Positions 8,197 through 17,049 of a stretch of 64,000 nucleotides of DNA are shown here, piece after piece; the stretch's first letter is position 1, and each line of letters opens with the position of its first letter. Source of the stretch: UBA3839 sp902776985 (lineage in GTDB: Bacteria > Bacteroidota > Bacteroidia > Bacteroidales > Bacteroidaceae); assembly GCA_902776985.1 (NCBI GenBank), contig CACYSD010000013.1, forward strand, positions 39,150-103,149. The letters are read 5' to 3'. The position numbers and the translations under genes are program-made. Under the pieces are notes generated by a model. That model made no database searches, was not told the origin of the DNA, and was given only the letters and a program-made list of their open reading frames with translations.

Positions 8197-8853
8197 TTAA
8201 TGGTTAATAATATGGTTGATTCTTAATCTTTTTATCATCTTCACGTGTTTGCTGCGAAGGACATCCTCGGGATACATCACAGGATCTTTAGCTGGTCCTA
8301 CCAGCAGGTCGTGCCTGCGGTTTTCTATCAGGTCTATGCCAACACTCTTGTATGCTCTCCAAACGAGTTCGGTGCAGTAGAGAAGAGTACTGTCGTCTGC
8401 TTCATAGTCGTTGTCGAATAACACACGAGCCTGTTGCTTTGCCAAAGCGTATGCCGTTGCCCGTTTCGCTACGGAATCGCTGCACATAACCCTTGCAATG
8501 CATCCGTCCTGAGCGTGGTCACGGTCGTAGTATGCTGTGATCCTCTCACACTTCAACCACTCTTCTTCTCCTTCTGCTGCCTCACCTGGCACAGCGTGAA
8601 CGACCATCCATCCGGAATCTGTCTGAAGAGCCAGACCCACATGGGAATAGTCACCTCCGCTCATCATCTCCACTGTGTAGCTTTCACCTCCAAGTCCCAT
8701 CCTTAGCAGCAAATCACCAGTTCGCAGTTCTGTGCTGTCAATCTCAAGATATTCCTTAGACGAAAGACCTCCGCAACCAAGTACCCATCGCAGTATGTAC
8801 ACTATTGCCACCACTGTGACAAGTACCAATGCACACTTTTGCAATTTTTTCAT
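8197..8853 (-). CDS. YiiX/YebB-like NlpC/P60-superfamily cysteine hydrolase
   Basis: 218 residues with one N-terminal hydrophobic segment (about 8-25). 'TGDLLLRMG', 'SGGDYSHVGLAL' (conserved histidine) and 'TLLYCTELVWRAY' (candidate catalytic cysteine) match the circularly permuted papain-like amidases of the YiiX family (PF05708). Substrates of this family are poorly known; lipids or peptide amides are possible. It is probably periplasmic and membrane-attached. A -7 box (TATCTTTG on the minus strand, 8858-8865) lies only four bases upstream of the ATG, which suggests a leaderless or nearly leaderless message. Confidence 0.85.
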   Translation of the reverse strand: MKKLQKCALVLVTVVAIVYILRWVLGCGGLSSKEYLEIDSTELRTGDLLLRMGLGGESYTVEMMSGGDYSHVGLALQTDSGWMVVHAVPGEAAEGEEEWLKCERITAYYDRDHAQDGCIARVMCSDSVAKRATAYALAKQQARVLFDNDYEADDSTLLYCTELVWRAYKSVGIDLIENRRHDLLVGPAKDPVMYPEDVLRSKHVKMIKRLRINHIINH

Positions 8854-8857
8854 TCGG

Positions 8858-8865
8858 CAAAGATA
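8858..8865 (-). promoter_or_regulatory. -7 promoter box abutting a start codon
   Basis: The minus strand reads TATCTTTG four bases before the ATG at 8853, so transcription would begin at or next to the start codon. No convincing -33 TTTG was found. Confidence 0.5.
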
Positions 8866-8934
8866 AATAAATATTTTTTATTCAAACAACAAATGTTTAA
8901 AAAAATTAACACTAAACCCAAAATTACATGCAAG

Positions 8935-10416
8935 TTAGAACTGGAAATATATAAAAGGCTGTACTTCGGACGACTTTATTTGCACAACTACAAACACCAC
9001 AATCACTATTAACATCGCCTTGACAACAAGTGGCATCCTTGTGATATTGCGTTCAGTACTCATTGTGATTCGCGATGGCATGAAATGCATTACATAACCT
9101 ATCAACATAAGGAAACCTACTGCCCAATAGCTCTCAACCCACTGCAAGAAAATCTGTGGTTGGAAGTTCTCTCCAATCTGTTGAATCATAAGGAAAGCCT
9201 TGTCGAACGATTCTGCGCGGAAGAATATCCATGCCAGACAAACGAAGTGGAAAGTTATGATGACTCCTATCACACGAGGAATATATTCCTGGATTTTCTT
9301 TGTCAGCTTGTCAAAGATAAGTACCAATCCGTGCATTCCTCCCCATAAAACAAAGTTGAGTGATGCACCGTGCCATAATCCTCCCAGCAGCATAGTCACA
9401 AGCAGGTTGAAATACTGACGGATTTTGCCTTTACGGTTTCCACCCATCGATATATACAGATAGTCTTTCAACCAAGAAGAAAGACTGATGTGCCAACGGC
9501 GCCAGAATTCCGTGATGCTGCGTGACTTGTATGGAGAATCGAAGTTCTTTGGGAATTCAAAGCCGAGCAGCAGGGCTATACCTATTGCCATGTCGCTGTA
9601 ACCAGAGAAGTCGCAGTATATCTGAAGTGCATAGCCATACACAGCCATGAGGTTCTCCACTCCACTGTAGAGATCAGGCTGATCAAACACACGTTCAACG
9701 AAATTCACACTGATATAGTCACTGATAATGGCTTTCTTTATCAGACCTGCCAGAATTAGGAATACACCTCGTGCCAGCATCTGCTCCGACACACACAGCG
9801 GACGGCGTATCTGTGGGATGAAGTCACGCGCACGGACAATAGGACCGGCAACTAATTGCGGGAAGAAACTTACATAGAAAGCATAATCCAACAGCGATCT
9901 CAGGGGTTTGAGCTGCCCTCTGTACACATCAATCGTATAGCTCAGCGACTGGAACGTAAAGAAACTGATTCCGACAGGCAGGAAGATATTCCATGGAGAG
10001 AAATCACCTCCTGTGAGTTCAGCCCACATCTCTCCGAAGAAATTAGTGTACTTGAAGTATGCCAGCAAGCCTAAGTCAACAACGAGGCTCAGCACAAGCA
10101 ACTGTCTTCGCTTCTTTCGTGTAAAATCAGGTTCGTCTTCTTTCGGTTGCAGTTGATGAATTTTCCTGGCGATGATAAAGTCACTCACCGTCACCACTGC
10201 CAGCAGAAAGAAATAGAATCCGCTGCTCTTGTAGTAGAAATAATATGAGAATGCTGTAACAAACAGCAGGCGCAATGTCGTAGTCTTCCCCAGCAGACAG
10301 TATATCATACTGAATCCCAGGAACAGGAACAGAAAGATACCGCTGCTGAATATCATCGGAGAGTTTGCATCATACTGCAAAGCCTCTATCACTCGTTGCC
10401 AATCTATATCGAACAT
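8935..10416 (-). CDS. MBOAT family O-acyltransferase (AlgI/DltB-like)
   Basis: 493 residues from the ATG at 10416. The frame stays open to 10443, but the extra residues ('MGELEGAS') are encoded by an intergenic repeat, so the inner start 'MFDIDW' is preferred. It is a multi-pass membrane protein with the MBOAT signature: 'WRRWHISLS' (histidine about 309) and 'LLGGLWHGASL' (putative catalytic histidine about 349). Such proteins pass acyl groups across the membrane for O-acetylation of polysaccharides. Two SGNH-hydrolase genes lie directly upstream on the same strand, a pairing seen in alginate and cellulose acetylation (AlgI with AlgJ/AlgX). The target may be the polymer made by the 0-5 kb locus; that link is inference. 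Confidence 0.92.
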   Translation of the reverse strand: MFDIDWQRVIEALQYDANSPMIFSSGIFLFLFLGFSMIYCLLGKTTTLRLLFVTAFSYYFYYKSSGFYFFLLAVVTVSDFIIARKIHQLQPKEDEPDFTRKKRRQLLVLSLVVDLGLLAYFKYTNFFGEMWAELTGGDFSPWNIFLPVGISFFTFQSLSYTIDVYRGQLKPLRSLLDYAFYVSFFPQLVAGPIVRARDFIPQIRRPLCVSEQMLARGVFLILAGLIKKAIISDYISVNFVERVFDQPDLYSGVENLMAVYGYALQIYCDFSGYSDMAIGIALLLGFEFPKNFDSPYKSRSITEFWRRWHISLSSWLKDYLYISMGGNRKGKIRQYFNLLVTMLLGGLWHGASLNFVLWGGMHGLVLIFDKLTKKIQEYIPRVIGVIITFHFVCLAWIFFRAESFDKAFLMIQQIGENFQPQIFLQWVESYWAVGFLMLIGYVMHFMPSRITMSTERNITRMPLVVKAMLIVIVVFVVVQIKSSEVQPFIYFQF

Positions 10417-10424
10417 AAATGAAG

Positions 10425-10453
10425 CCCCCTCTAACTCCCCCAAGGGGGGGAGG
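10425..10453 (-). repeat. Intergenic palindromic repeat, copy at the MBOAT gene start
   Basis: A run of CCCCCTCTAACTCCCCC (10425-10441) followed by a G-run, so it folds on itself. It is inverted relative to the copy at 10531-10562; together they bracket an AT-rich spacer of about 80 bases. Confidence 0.75.
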
Positions 10454-10530
10454 ACTCTAACATCAAGAGGGAATCAATTAAAAGTTAATTTATCAATAAT
10501 ATATAATAAATAAAAAGTCATTGTATAGGG

Positions 10531-10562
10531 ATTCTCCCCTTTGGGGGAGTTAGAGGGGGTCT
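10531..10562 (+). repeat. Intergenic palindromic repeat, copy supplying a stop codon
   Basis: CTCCCC...GGGGGAG followed by TTAGAGGGGGTC. The SGNH hydrolase gene (stop at 10550-10552) ends inside this element, whose bases encode its last residues 'RDPL' and the TAA stop. Confidence 0.78.
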
Positions 10563-11491
10563 CTCATCGCCTCCACAATTGCTTCGCCCAGCATGGAGCC
10601 TTGCAGCTCATAGCCCTGAACCGTAAAGTGGATCTGGTCGGTCTGCATCAGTCCGGAGTTGCGCCAGTTGGGGCAGGCAAATGCTTCACCACCAGCGATG
10701 GAATATACATCCCAAACTGCTATATTGTGCTTCTGACCATATTCCACTATGGCCTCAGCCACTTCCGCTGTACGTTTGTTGGGCACATGTACAGCACTGC
10801 TGTGCCAACGTCCACGGCGGTCTCTCCAACTTTGCCCGCTTGTGGTTATATATGATCCGGGAGGCGTGGTAAGCAGGAACACCGCATTGGGAGAATTGCG
10901 GCGAATGCCGGAAATCAGAGCATCCAGAGTATAGAAATGCTCGTTTTTATTGAAATTGCCGTGAGCCTCGTTTGTGCCGAAGCTAACAATCACCAAATCC
11001 GGATTCAAGTTTGCGATGCGTCCAAGCATATCAGGTTCAGTGAATCTCACTGTACGTGCACCGTTTATACCTATATAGTCGAAGGTCATTCCGGCGTCAT
11101 CCAAAGCAGGAGCACAATCCATGTCAACCCCTTCAAGTACAGCACCGCCGTAATGGCTCATCAGCACCTGTTCCAAAGCTCTCGGGAAATAGTTCCCCTT
11201 CACATGGCTGTCACCTATTTGAAGCACACGCACCATTCCTTCACCGCTGTTCATGCGTTCTGAAATTGGTTTCAGAAACTGGCTGCCTGTAATTTCATTA
11301 TTCTTGGTTCCACGAAACGACAGTGGCCATCGTCTCGACGCCTTACCCGACTGTTCCTGCGACATCCTATCCTTCTTAAGGAAATCAGCCGGCATCGGGT
11401 CGTCATAGTTATGCCCTACGCAGAAAGCTGTTCCGAAGCACAGCGAAGCATAGAGCACAGCAACCAATATGTTGATTTTACGATGTTTCAT
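10550..11491 (-). CDS. SGNH/GDSL-family hydrolase
   Basis: 313 residues with an N-terminal hydrophobic signal (about 7-25). SGNH motifs are 'IGDSH' (S95), 'FGTNEAHG' (N174) and 'DQIHF' (D285, H288), the expected Ser-Asp-His set. It is probably a periplasmic acetyl-transferase or esterase partner of the MBOAT protein downstream. Its start overlaps the stop of the next SGNH gene (ATGA, 11488-11491), so the two are translationally coupled. The last four residues and the stop come from a repeat, so the original C-terminus may have been slightly longer. Confidence 0.88.
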   Translation of the reverse strand: MKHRKINILVAVLYASLCFGTAFCVGHNYDDPMPADFLKKDRMSQEQSGKASRRWPLSFRGTKNNEITGSQFLKPISERMNSGEGMVRVLQIGDSHVKGNYFPRALEQVLMSHYGGAVLEGVDMDCAPALDDAGMTFDYIGINGARTVRFTEPDMLGRIANLNPDLVIVSFGTNEAHGNFNKNEHFYTLDALISGIRRNSPNAVFLLTTPPGSYITTSGQSWRDRRGRWHSSAVHVPNKRTAEVAEAIVEYGQKHNIAVWDVYSIAGGEAFACPNWRNSGLMQTDQIHFTVQGYELQGSMLGEAIVEAMRDPL

Positions 11492-13008
11492 CTCTTGTCG
11501 TAGTTTGATTTACCGTTCATCAGGACATCGAAGAGCAATTGAGCCAGGTGTTTGCCACCAGCAAAATTGATATGCGTATAGTCAAGATTAGCCTGCTTGT
11601 TCTCTTTCATCTTTGCCATACTGCCGTCACCGCCCATCGCTTCATAGAGATTCCAGAAAGCAACGTGGGTGTCTGCAGCCATCTTACGCTGGTATGCCAC
11701 GAGTTCCTTTACGCCACTCATGGTATGGAAACCGCCGTCAGCACCACGCTGGTCGCGGTCACCCAATCCTACAATCAAGATGCTGGCAGAAGGGAAGCAT
11801 TGCTTCAAGTGATTTACTGCCGTAATCATTCGACGGGTATAATAGCTGTAGTCCTTTACCTTTGCCGAAGCCACATTCAGTCCGAAATGCAGGACAATCA
11901 AGTCATAGCTGCGGACACGGGCAAACTGACGAAGTGTACTTACGGGCAAAGCGCTGATAAATGATCCGTCACTTCCACGTGTACTGAAATTATCCACAGC
12001 CACACCGTGATGACCGTCAAATGCCACACCGTAGAAACGAGATGAGCCATGGGCTTTCAGTTCTATGCTACGCACTGGTCCTACCACCTTCTCCGTCAGT
12101 ATGGCGCTGTCAACCGGAGCAGAGCTTACAGCAGGCTGCACCTCACGCTTCACCACCACCTTCTTCATGATAGTATCACCATATTCATCCACACTGTCTG
12201 TCGGAACATACATGGTATCATACACAGGAGCTGGATTCGAAGGCATTGCAGATGAGCCACTGACAACCTTCTCTTCACCTCCGTTAATAGCGAGGGTTAA
12301 GTTAAGTCCACCGCCTGCGGAATAAAAGACTGTTGCAACGTCTGCCTCCGACAGTTCCTTGCCATACACATTATTCTGGGTTTCAATCTTCACCCAACCT
12401 GTAACGGCAGGAATGAAATAATTACCTGAAATACCTGCACAGGAAGCACGATACCCTTTACCGTGTGAGTCGTTGCTGTGATGAGCAGCCCATCCTGACG
12501 CAGACGTTCTCACTGTTCTTCGAAATCCAGAAGCAATATGTTCGATATCTACCCATCCAACACCCTTTCCGCCATATTCGCTTTGGAGCAGATGTCGCAA
12601 GTCAGAAGTGAGTATGTCGCCTTCAATAAAAGAGTCACCGAAGTATGCCACACGTACCAGTCTGCTTCCACAGCTGTTCAGAGCAGAATAGAATTTGTCC
12701 ATTTCCCTGCCCACCAGCGAGAAATCCTCTATTCCGACCATTCCTTCGGGCAGCGAATCTACAATCACTGCAGACTCCACCTTAACGGCTGCAGAGTCAA
12801 GAACCTGTTCCACAATGCCTTCTGCACTGTCGGCACGAACTTCTGCCACAACACGTCCTAAATTGTCACGTTTCTGTACCTCGCTGAGCATATTCACACG
12901 ACGCAATGTAGTATCTCCCACAGAAATGCGTGGAAGATAAAACAGCCCTATCAACATCACCACAACCAGCAACGTGAGCAAAAACGTCTTATATACGTGA
13001 TTTTTCAT
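11488..13008 (-). CDS. Large SGNH/GDSL hydrolase, membrane-anchored
   Basis: 506 residues. One N-terminal transmembrane segment (about 8-25) is followed by a low-complexity stretch, then 'YFGDSFIEGD' (S126), a long beta-rich insertion (about 215-340), 'LHFGLN' and a terminal 'DYTHINFAGG' with the Asp-His pair. It resembles the bipartite SGNH proteins found beside MBOAT acyltransferases, where a carbohydrate-binding-like insert sits within the hydrolase. It probably transfers or removes acyl groups on an extracytoplasmic glycan. It is the first gene of a three-gene unit with the other SGNH hydrolase and the MBOAT protein. A -7 box TACCTTTG on the minus strand (13062-13069) may start this unit. 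Confidence 0.85.
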   Translation of the reverse strand: MKNHVYKTFLLTLLVVVMLIGLFYLPRISVGDTTLRRVNMLSEVQKRDNLGRVVAEVRADSAEGIVEQVLDSAAVKVESAVIVDSLPEGMVGIEDFSLVGREMDKFYSALNSCGSRLVRVAYFGDSFIEGDILTSDLRHLLQSEYGGKGVGWVDIEHIASGFRRTVRTSASGWAAHHSNDSHGKGYRASCAGISGNYFIPAVTGWVKIETQNNVYGKELSEADVATVFYSAGGGLNLTLAINGGEEKVVSGSSAMPSNPAPVYDTMYVPTDSVDEYGDTIMKKVVVKREVQPAVSSAPVDSAILTEKVVGPVRSIELKAHGSSRFYGVAFDGHHGVAVDNFSTRGSDGSFISALPVSTLRQFARVRSYDLIVLHFGLNVASAKVKDYSYYTRRMITAVNHLKQCFPSASILIVGLGDRDQRGADGGFHTMSGVKELVAYQRKMAADTHVAFWNLYEAMGGDGSMAKMKENKQANLDYTHINFAGGKHLAQLLFDVLMNGKSNYDKR

Positions 13009-13153
13009 CTTTTTACCTTAAAAAATCTTTCCCCAATCGTTTCCTAAAACTTTTCAGCCTACAAAGGTACGACTTTTTTATGACGTAGACGCAGTTTTGC
13101 ACCTTAATTGTAATATTATGCACGATTTAACACTATAACAACAATATAATCCT

Positions 13154-13161
13154 TATCTTTG
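13154..13161 (+). promoter_or_regulatory. -7 promoter box for the alkaline phosphatase gene
   Basis: TATCTTTG, 31 bases before the ATG at 13193. A -33 element is not clear. Confidence 0.55.
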
Positions 13162-13192
13162 CAAAAAGTAGAATCCACTTAATTCAAAATTT

Positions 13193-14857
13193 ATGAGAAA
13201 ACTCTTTTTCTTCCTTTTCACACTCAGTATGTTGTCAGTCCGTGCCCAGAATCGCTCTGACATCAGCGAGCTGTCACAGCCACGACTCGTCGTGGGATTG
13301 GTTATCGACCAGATGCGCTGGGACTATCTCACCCGTTATCAGGACCGCTATTCCGATGGTGGTTTCCAACGTCTCATGCGTGAAGGCTATAACTGCAACC
13401 GCACACTCATCAACTACATCCCTGCTATCACGGCTGTAGGACACACCAGCGTCTATACAGGCAGTGTTCCCGCAATGACAGGTATTGTCGGCAACAATTT
13501 CTACATAAACCGCCAGCCTGTTTACTGCACCTCAGACACAACAGTTCTCGGTCTCGGCACTCTCGACGCCAACGGCAGTCCTTTGGCACGTGCCTCTGCA
13601 GGAATGATGTCGCCTCGCAACCTCCTCGTCACCACCATGACCGACCAGTTGCGTCTCGCCACCAATTTCCGCAGCAAGGTCATCGGTGTAGCACTCAAGG
13701 ACCGTGCTGCCATTCTGCCTGCCGGTCATGCAGCCAACGCCGCGTATTGGATGGACAGCAAGTCCTACAACTTCGTCAGCAGCACCTACTACATGGACAA
13801 GTTGCCTGAATGGGTAAACACCTTCAACAGCCGCCACCTCGGTGCACAGTATGTAAACCAGAATCTCGCTATCAAGAACAAACGCATAAAAGGAGGCCCA
13901 TGGCCGCTTCTCCACGATGCCAAGACCTACGTACAGAGTGCACCTGCGGGACAGAAATGGGAATCAGCCGTGGGAACAGACCTCAAACTCTCCCCTTGGG
14001 GAATGACCATCACTTTCGACATGGCACGTGCCGCTATCGAGGGTGAAGACCTCGGCAACAATCCCAACCATGTTCCCGACTTCCTCGCTGTCAGCATATC
14101 TTCCACCGACATGATCGGTCACAAAGTAAGTCCTAACTCAATCTGGATGGAGGACACCTATCTGCGTCTTGACCGCGACATAGAATCATTCCTCAACTAT
14201 CTCGACTCCCGTGTAGGCAAAGGCAACTACCTCTTCTTCCTCACAGCCGACCACGCAGGTTCGCACAACCCCATATTCCGTCAGGAGCACAACATCCCTG
14301 GCGACACATGGAAAGGAGCGCTTGTACAGGAAGACCTCACAAGCCATCTTCGCACACGTTTCAGCAACCTGCCCGACAAAGCCGTTATGTCGCTCACTAA
14401 CATGCAGGTTCATTTCTCTGACGCCACCCATGCACTAAGCAATTATGCAGAGATAGAAAAAGCGGCCATAGACTATCTGAATTCCCGTCAGGATGTCGCC
14501 TACGCCTTCTCCACCCCACGCATACCCGATTACATCCCTGAACCAATACGCACATACGCCATCAACGGCTATTGTCCTCACCGTTCGGGCGACATACAGA
14601 TTATCTTCCAGTCACGTCTCACCGAAGACTATTCTTCTGCCAAGGATCTCCGTTCGCCGGATCATATCTACAAAGGCACCACACATGCCCTGTGGAATCC
14701 AGAAGACACCCACATCCCTCTCATCTTCTTCGGTTGGAACACTCCTCATAAATGGGACAATCACACCCACTACATCACCGACATAGCAGCCACGATCACT
14801 GCCATGCTCAACATCCAGCAGCCCAACGCCTGCGTCGGCACCGCCATAGAGTTCTGA
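13193..14857 (+). CDS. PafA-type alkaline phosphatase
   Basis: 554 residues with a signal peptide ending near 'VRAQ'. 'GLVIDQMRWDY' (metal ligand D39), the nucleophile threonine in 'YIPAITAVGHTS' (T80), 'GNNFY' (about 100) and 'LKDRAAILPAGH' (K169, R171) match the PafA group of phosphate-irrepressible phosphatases, in which a Thr nucleophile, Asn and a Lys-x-Arg pair support phosphomonoester cleavage. C-terminal 'DHAGSH' and 'GTTHALWNPEDTHIPLIFFG' give the remaining metal ligands. It is probably periplasmic and scavenges phosphate from organic esters. It has its own promoter and a shared terminator and stands alone. The 554 residues are close to the usual length. Confidence 0.9.
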   Translation: MRKLFFFLFTLSMLSVRAQNRSDISELSQPRLVVGLVIDQMRWDYLTRYQDRYSDGGFQRLMREGYNCNRTLINYIPAITAVGHTSVYTGSVPAMTGIVGNNFYINRQPVYCTSDTTVLGLGTLDANGSPLARASAGMMSPRNLLVTTMTDQLRLATNFRSKVIGVALKDRAAILPAGHAANAAYWMDSKSYNFVSSTYYMDKLPEWVNTFNSRHLGAQYVNQNLAIKNKRIKGGPWPLLHDAKTYVQSAPAGQKWESAVGTDLKLSPWGMTITFDMARAAIEGEDLGNNPNHVPDFLAVSISSTDMIGHKVSPNSIWMEDTYLRLDRDIESFLNYLDSRVGKGNYLFFLTADHAGSHNPIFRQEHNIPGDTWKGALVQEDLTSHLRTRFSNLPDKAVMSLTNMQVHFSDATHALSNYAEIEKAAIDYLNSRQDVAYAFSTPRIPDYIPEPIRTYAINGYCPHRSGDIQIIFQSRLTEDYSSAKDLRSPDHIYKGTTHALWNPEDTHIPLIFFGWNTPHKWDNHTHYITDIAATITAMLNIQQPNACVGTAIEF

Positions 14858-14858
14858 C

Positions 14859-14906
14859 AATAAAGGTGGGTTCTAAAAAACAGAATTTTTAGGACCCACC
14901 TTTATT
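14859..14906. terminator. Bidirectional terminator
   Basis: A 21-bp inverted repeat, 14859-14879 with 14886-14906, with one G-U pair and a 6-base loop. It separates the converging phosphatase and lipoprotein genes; A and T runs on both sides allow use from both strands. Confidence 0.95.
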
Positions 14907-15735
14907 ATTTTTCAACAGTCTCACGGTAATAGACCTCCCCCTGCTCATTCTTCAGAGTACGGGTGTCTTCGTCATACTCATAGCAATCTTCCTCTGCATC
15001 CACGTCTTTAAGCTTCAGACATATAGTATGCCCATTGATGGTATATGTGTACTCCGTGTAATGAAGACTGCCTATCATGTTCCATGTAGCCGTACCGTCT
15101 TCACACAACCCTATACGACTCTCCTGATCTGCATCATCGTATATTCCTGCCACATCCGCGAAAGTCAGGTCTTGCATTTCATCCAGCGGCTCATCCAAAT
15201 AGTTTTTCATCTCTTCCATTAAGTTAGATTCCTCCTCTTCACCGTTTTCCCCATTGTAGAACCTGATGATATTGTGAACACGCCACTTGCTGTCCTCACG
15301 ACAGAATTCAAACTTCTGACGGACGGTCTGAATCGAACTGTAGAGAGTGAAACTGACAGTTGCCTTACCCTTCTCAACGTCCAGCGACTCAAACTTAATG
15401 TCGCGAGTCTCAAATTCATCAGGATTGCCATCCTGCATCTGCGTCCAATAGTCATCGTTGAAGAATCCGATTTCCGGCAAATGAGAATCCTTCTCTTCAA
15501 CTGCAGCGACCATTTTCCGCCACGTATGGCAAGCGTATCGCTGGTCAATGTCCACATCATGTTTAGCTGCTGCTGTGTAGATGTCATTAATAACACCCGT
15601 GATTTCCTCTTGTGCCAATATCTCCGTTGAGTCGGTTACAGCACCATCTTCTCCAGATTTTCCCACCTGGTTTTTCTTGTCCCCGCATGCAGTAAGCATG
15701 ATCAGGGCGGCAATCATAAAAATACTCTTTTTCAT
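14905..15735 (-). CDS. Lipoprotein, possibly DUF3828-like
   Basis: 276 residues. The lipoprotein signal 'LIMLTAC' puts the lipid cysteine at about 17. The N-terminal half (about 45-170) looks like an NTF2/DUF3828-type fold ('SFTLYSSIQTVRQKFEF', 'KWRVHNIIRFY'). The C-terminal part ('VAGIYDDADQESRIGL', 'GTATWNMIGS') is a beta-rich segment like those seen in lipocalin-type domains. No catalytic motif; function unknown. The first 75 bases of this gene occur again at 17045-17119 beside a truncated NUDIX gene, and a NUDIX 3' fragment lies just upstream of its start, so the locus has been rearranged. Confidence 0.75.
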   Translation of the reverse strand: MKKSIFMIAALIMLTACGDKKNQVGKSGEDGAVTDSTEILAQEEITGVINDIYTAAAKHDVDIDQRYACHTWRKMVAAVEEKDSHLPEIGFFNDDYWTQMQDGNPDEFETRDIKFESLDVEKGKATVSFTLYSSIQTVRQKFEFCREDSKWRVHNIIRFYNGENGEEEESNLMEEMKNYLDEPLDEMQDLTFADVAGIYDDADQESRIGLCEDGTATWNMIGSLHYTEYTYTINGHTICLKLKDVDAEEDCYEYDEDTRTLKNEQGEVYYRETVEK

Positions 15736-15750
15736 AACTATATCATTTTT

Positions 15751-15806
15751 TTACTTCAATTTCTTTATTTTCTCCAACACTTCCAAATCCGCAGGCAACC
15801 ATTTCA
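15751..15806 (-). pseudogene. NUDIX 3'-end fragment
   Basis: These 56 bases match the 3' end of the NUDIX gene (16753-16808) with about two differences, including the stop codon. They lie just upstream of the lipoprotein gene and have no start of their own. This is a remnant of a duplication. Confidence 0.8.
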
Positions 15807-15944
15807 ATCTATTTCATATTTCATTCAATCCAAGCGATTTCAAATACTAATACGTGCCGTCAGATTTTTTAAATTCTACAACAATCCTACCATCTTTACT
15901 AATAGCGTCGGCAAAAAAAAGAATACTAGTGACATAGATCTATT

Positions 15945-16256
15945 CTATCCGACAACCAATGAGAACCTCATACCCAAAGCATTGGCAATGAGCATGAATG
16001 TGCTTAGCTGCATATCTGTCTGACCTTTTTCGAGAGAGGATATATACTCGCGCTTCTTGCCGATGAGCAGTCCCAGTTGCTGCTGCGTCAGCTTCTGACG
16101 CTTACGTTCATCGCGCAACAGCTCGGCATAGTACCAAGCCTTTGCCTTGGCTTCGAATTCCACACGACTAGGTGTTCCCTTCTCGCCATACCTCTCAGCC
16201 AAATGCTGAGACCCTGTCTTCAGTTGAGCCAGTTTTTGTTCATCAAGTTGTATCAT
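15945..16256 (-). CDS. XRE-family antitoxin (HigA-like)
   Basis: 103 residues. A helix-turn-helix near the C-terminus reads 'KLTQQQLGLLIGKKREYISS' (about 56-75), typical of Cro/C1-type DNA-binding proteins. The gene lies 15 bases after the toxin-like gene on the same strand. Toxin first, antitoxin second is the usual HigBA order. It should neutralise the toxin and repress the pair's promoter. The pair sits between two partial gene duplications. Confidence 0.88.
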   Translation of the reverse strand: MIQLDEQKLAQLKTGSQHLAERYGEKGTPSRVEFEAKAKAWYYAELLRDERKRQKLTQQQLGLLIGKKREYISSLEKGQTDMQLSTFMLIANALGMRFSLVVG

Positions 16257-16271
16257 GTTATTATCCTCCTG

Positions 16272-16616
16272 TTAAATGTATCTATTCAAAATTGTTCGAG
16301 CTGTCTCAATCTCGCGTCTGTATTGCTTAGTATCTTTCTTCATAAAAGAGTTTAGAAACAGCACGCGCTTGCTCTCCATGAAAGAATAGGATTCGATGGC
16401 AAAAATAATAGTGCGAAACTCATTGTTTCCCACAGAAACTCTTGCCTCATAGAATTCAGTTCCTTCCAAGTTCTTAACAAACTTCTTATTAACAACATAT
16501 TGAGTCTTAATGATCATCTCAACGTAGTCGTACTTAGACTTGGTCTTTTCATCGAGACTGTTATAGTACTCGTCGTATTCCAAGGAATGAATAGTTTCCC
16601 TAATATCTTCATTCAT
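16272..16616 (-). CDS. RelE/HigB-family toxin (Gp49-like)
   Basis: 114 residues. 'KKFVKNLEGTEFYEARVSVG' and 'EFRTIIFAIE' followed by 'VLFLNSFMKKDTKQYRREI' match the phage-derived Gp49/HigB group of RelE-fold mRNA interferases. In relatives, basic residues in the last segment contact the ribosome-bound message. First gene of a two-gene toxin-antitoxin unit; the XRE antitoxin follows after 15 bases. It is full length, with nothing broken in the visible motifs. Confidence 0.87.
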   Translation of the reverse strand: MNEDIRETIHSLEYDEYYNSLDEKTKSKYDYVEMIIKTQYVVNKKFVKNLEGTEFYEARVSVGNNEFRTIIFAIESYSFMESKRVLFLNSFMKKDTKQYRREIETARTILNRYI

Positions 16617-16752
16617 GCCGCAAAAGTAATATATTTATTACAAAACTCCAAATAAATGTAAGAAAAACATTATTAAAACACTTTTCCGTTCCTTACTTGT
16701 ATTCCGTTTGCAATATTCGCGTGCCGCTGTTGCGGTGAGAGTTTATCCATAG

Positions 16753-17049
16753 TTACTTCAATTTCTTTATTTCCTCCAGCACTTCCAAATCCGCAGGCAA
16801 CCATTTCACGCTGTTCAATTCATCTTTCGTAAGCCATCGTGCTGCCTCATGCTCATTTAGGTGTAGCGTCTCCGTCAGCAGCGAGCAGAGATAGCAATGC
16901 ATTGTGAGATGGAACTTTGGATAATCATACTCCACCGTACAAAGAAACTCATCCACACCAATCTCCGTCGATAGCTCCTCGCGAATCTCTCGCTTCAGCG
17001 CCTCTTCTGGCGTTTCTCCAGCTTCCATCTTTCCGCCAGGGAACTCCCA
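16753..17049 (-). pseudogene. NUDIX hydrolase (MutT-like), 5' truncated
   Basis: The frame encodes 'WEFPGGK' (17029-17049) followed by 91 residues from the only in-frame ATG (17028). That ATG lies inside the NUDIX box: the box needs the Gly before Lys-Met, then 'EAGETPEEALKREIREEL'. The usual N-terminal strand and about 30-40 residues are missing. Upstream of the box the sequence switches, out of frame, to a copy of the lipoprotein gene's 5' end. Full-length relatives hydrolyse oxidised nucleotides (8-oxo-dGTP). The remaining chain ends normally ('PADLEVLEEIKKLK'). It is probably inactive. Confidence 0.85.

Noticed and set aside
10417..10443. Upstream start of the MBOAT gene
   Set aside because: The added residues come from a repeat; 'MFDIDW' is the likelier start.
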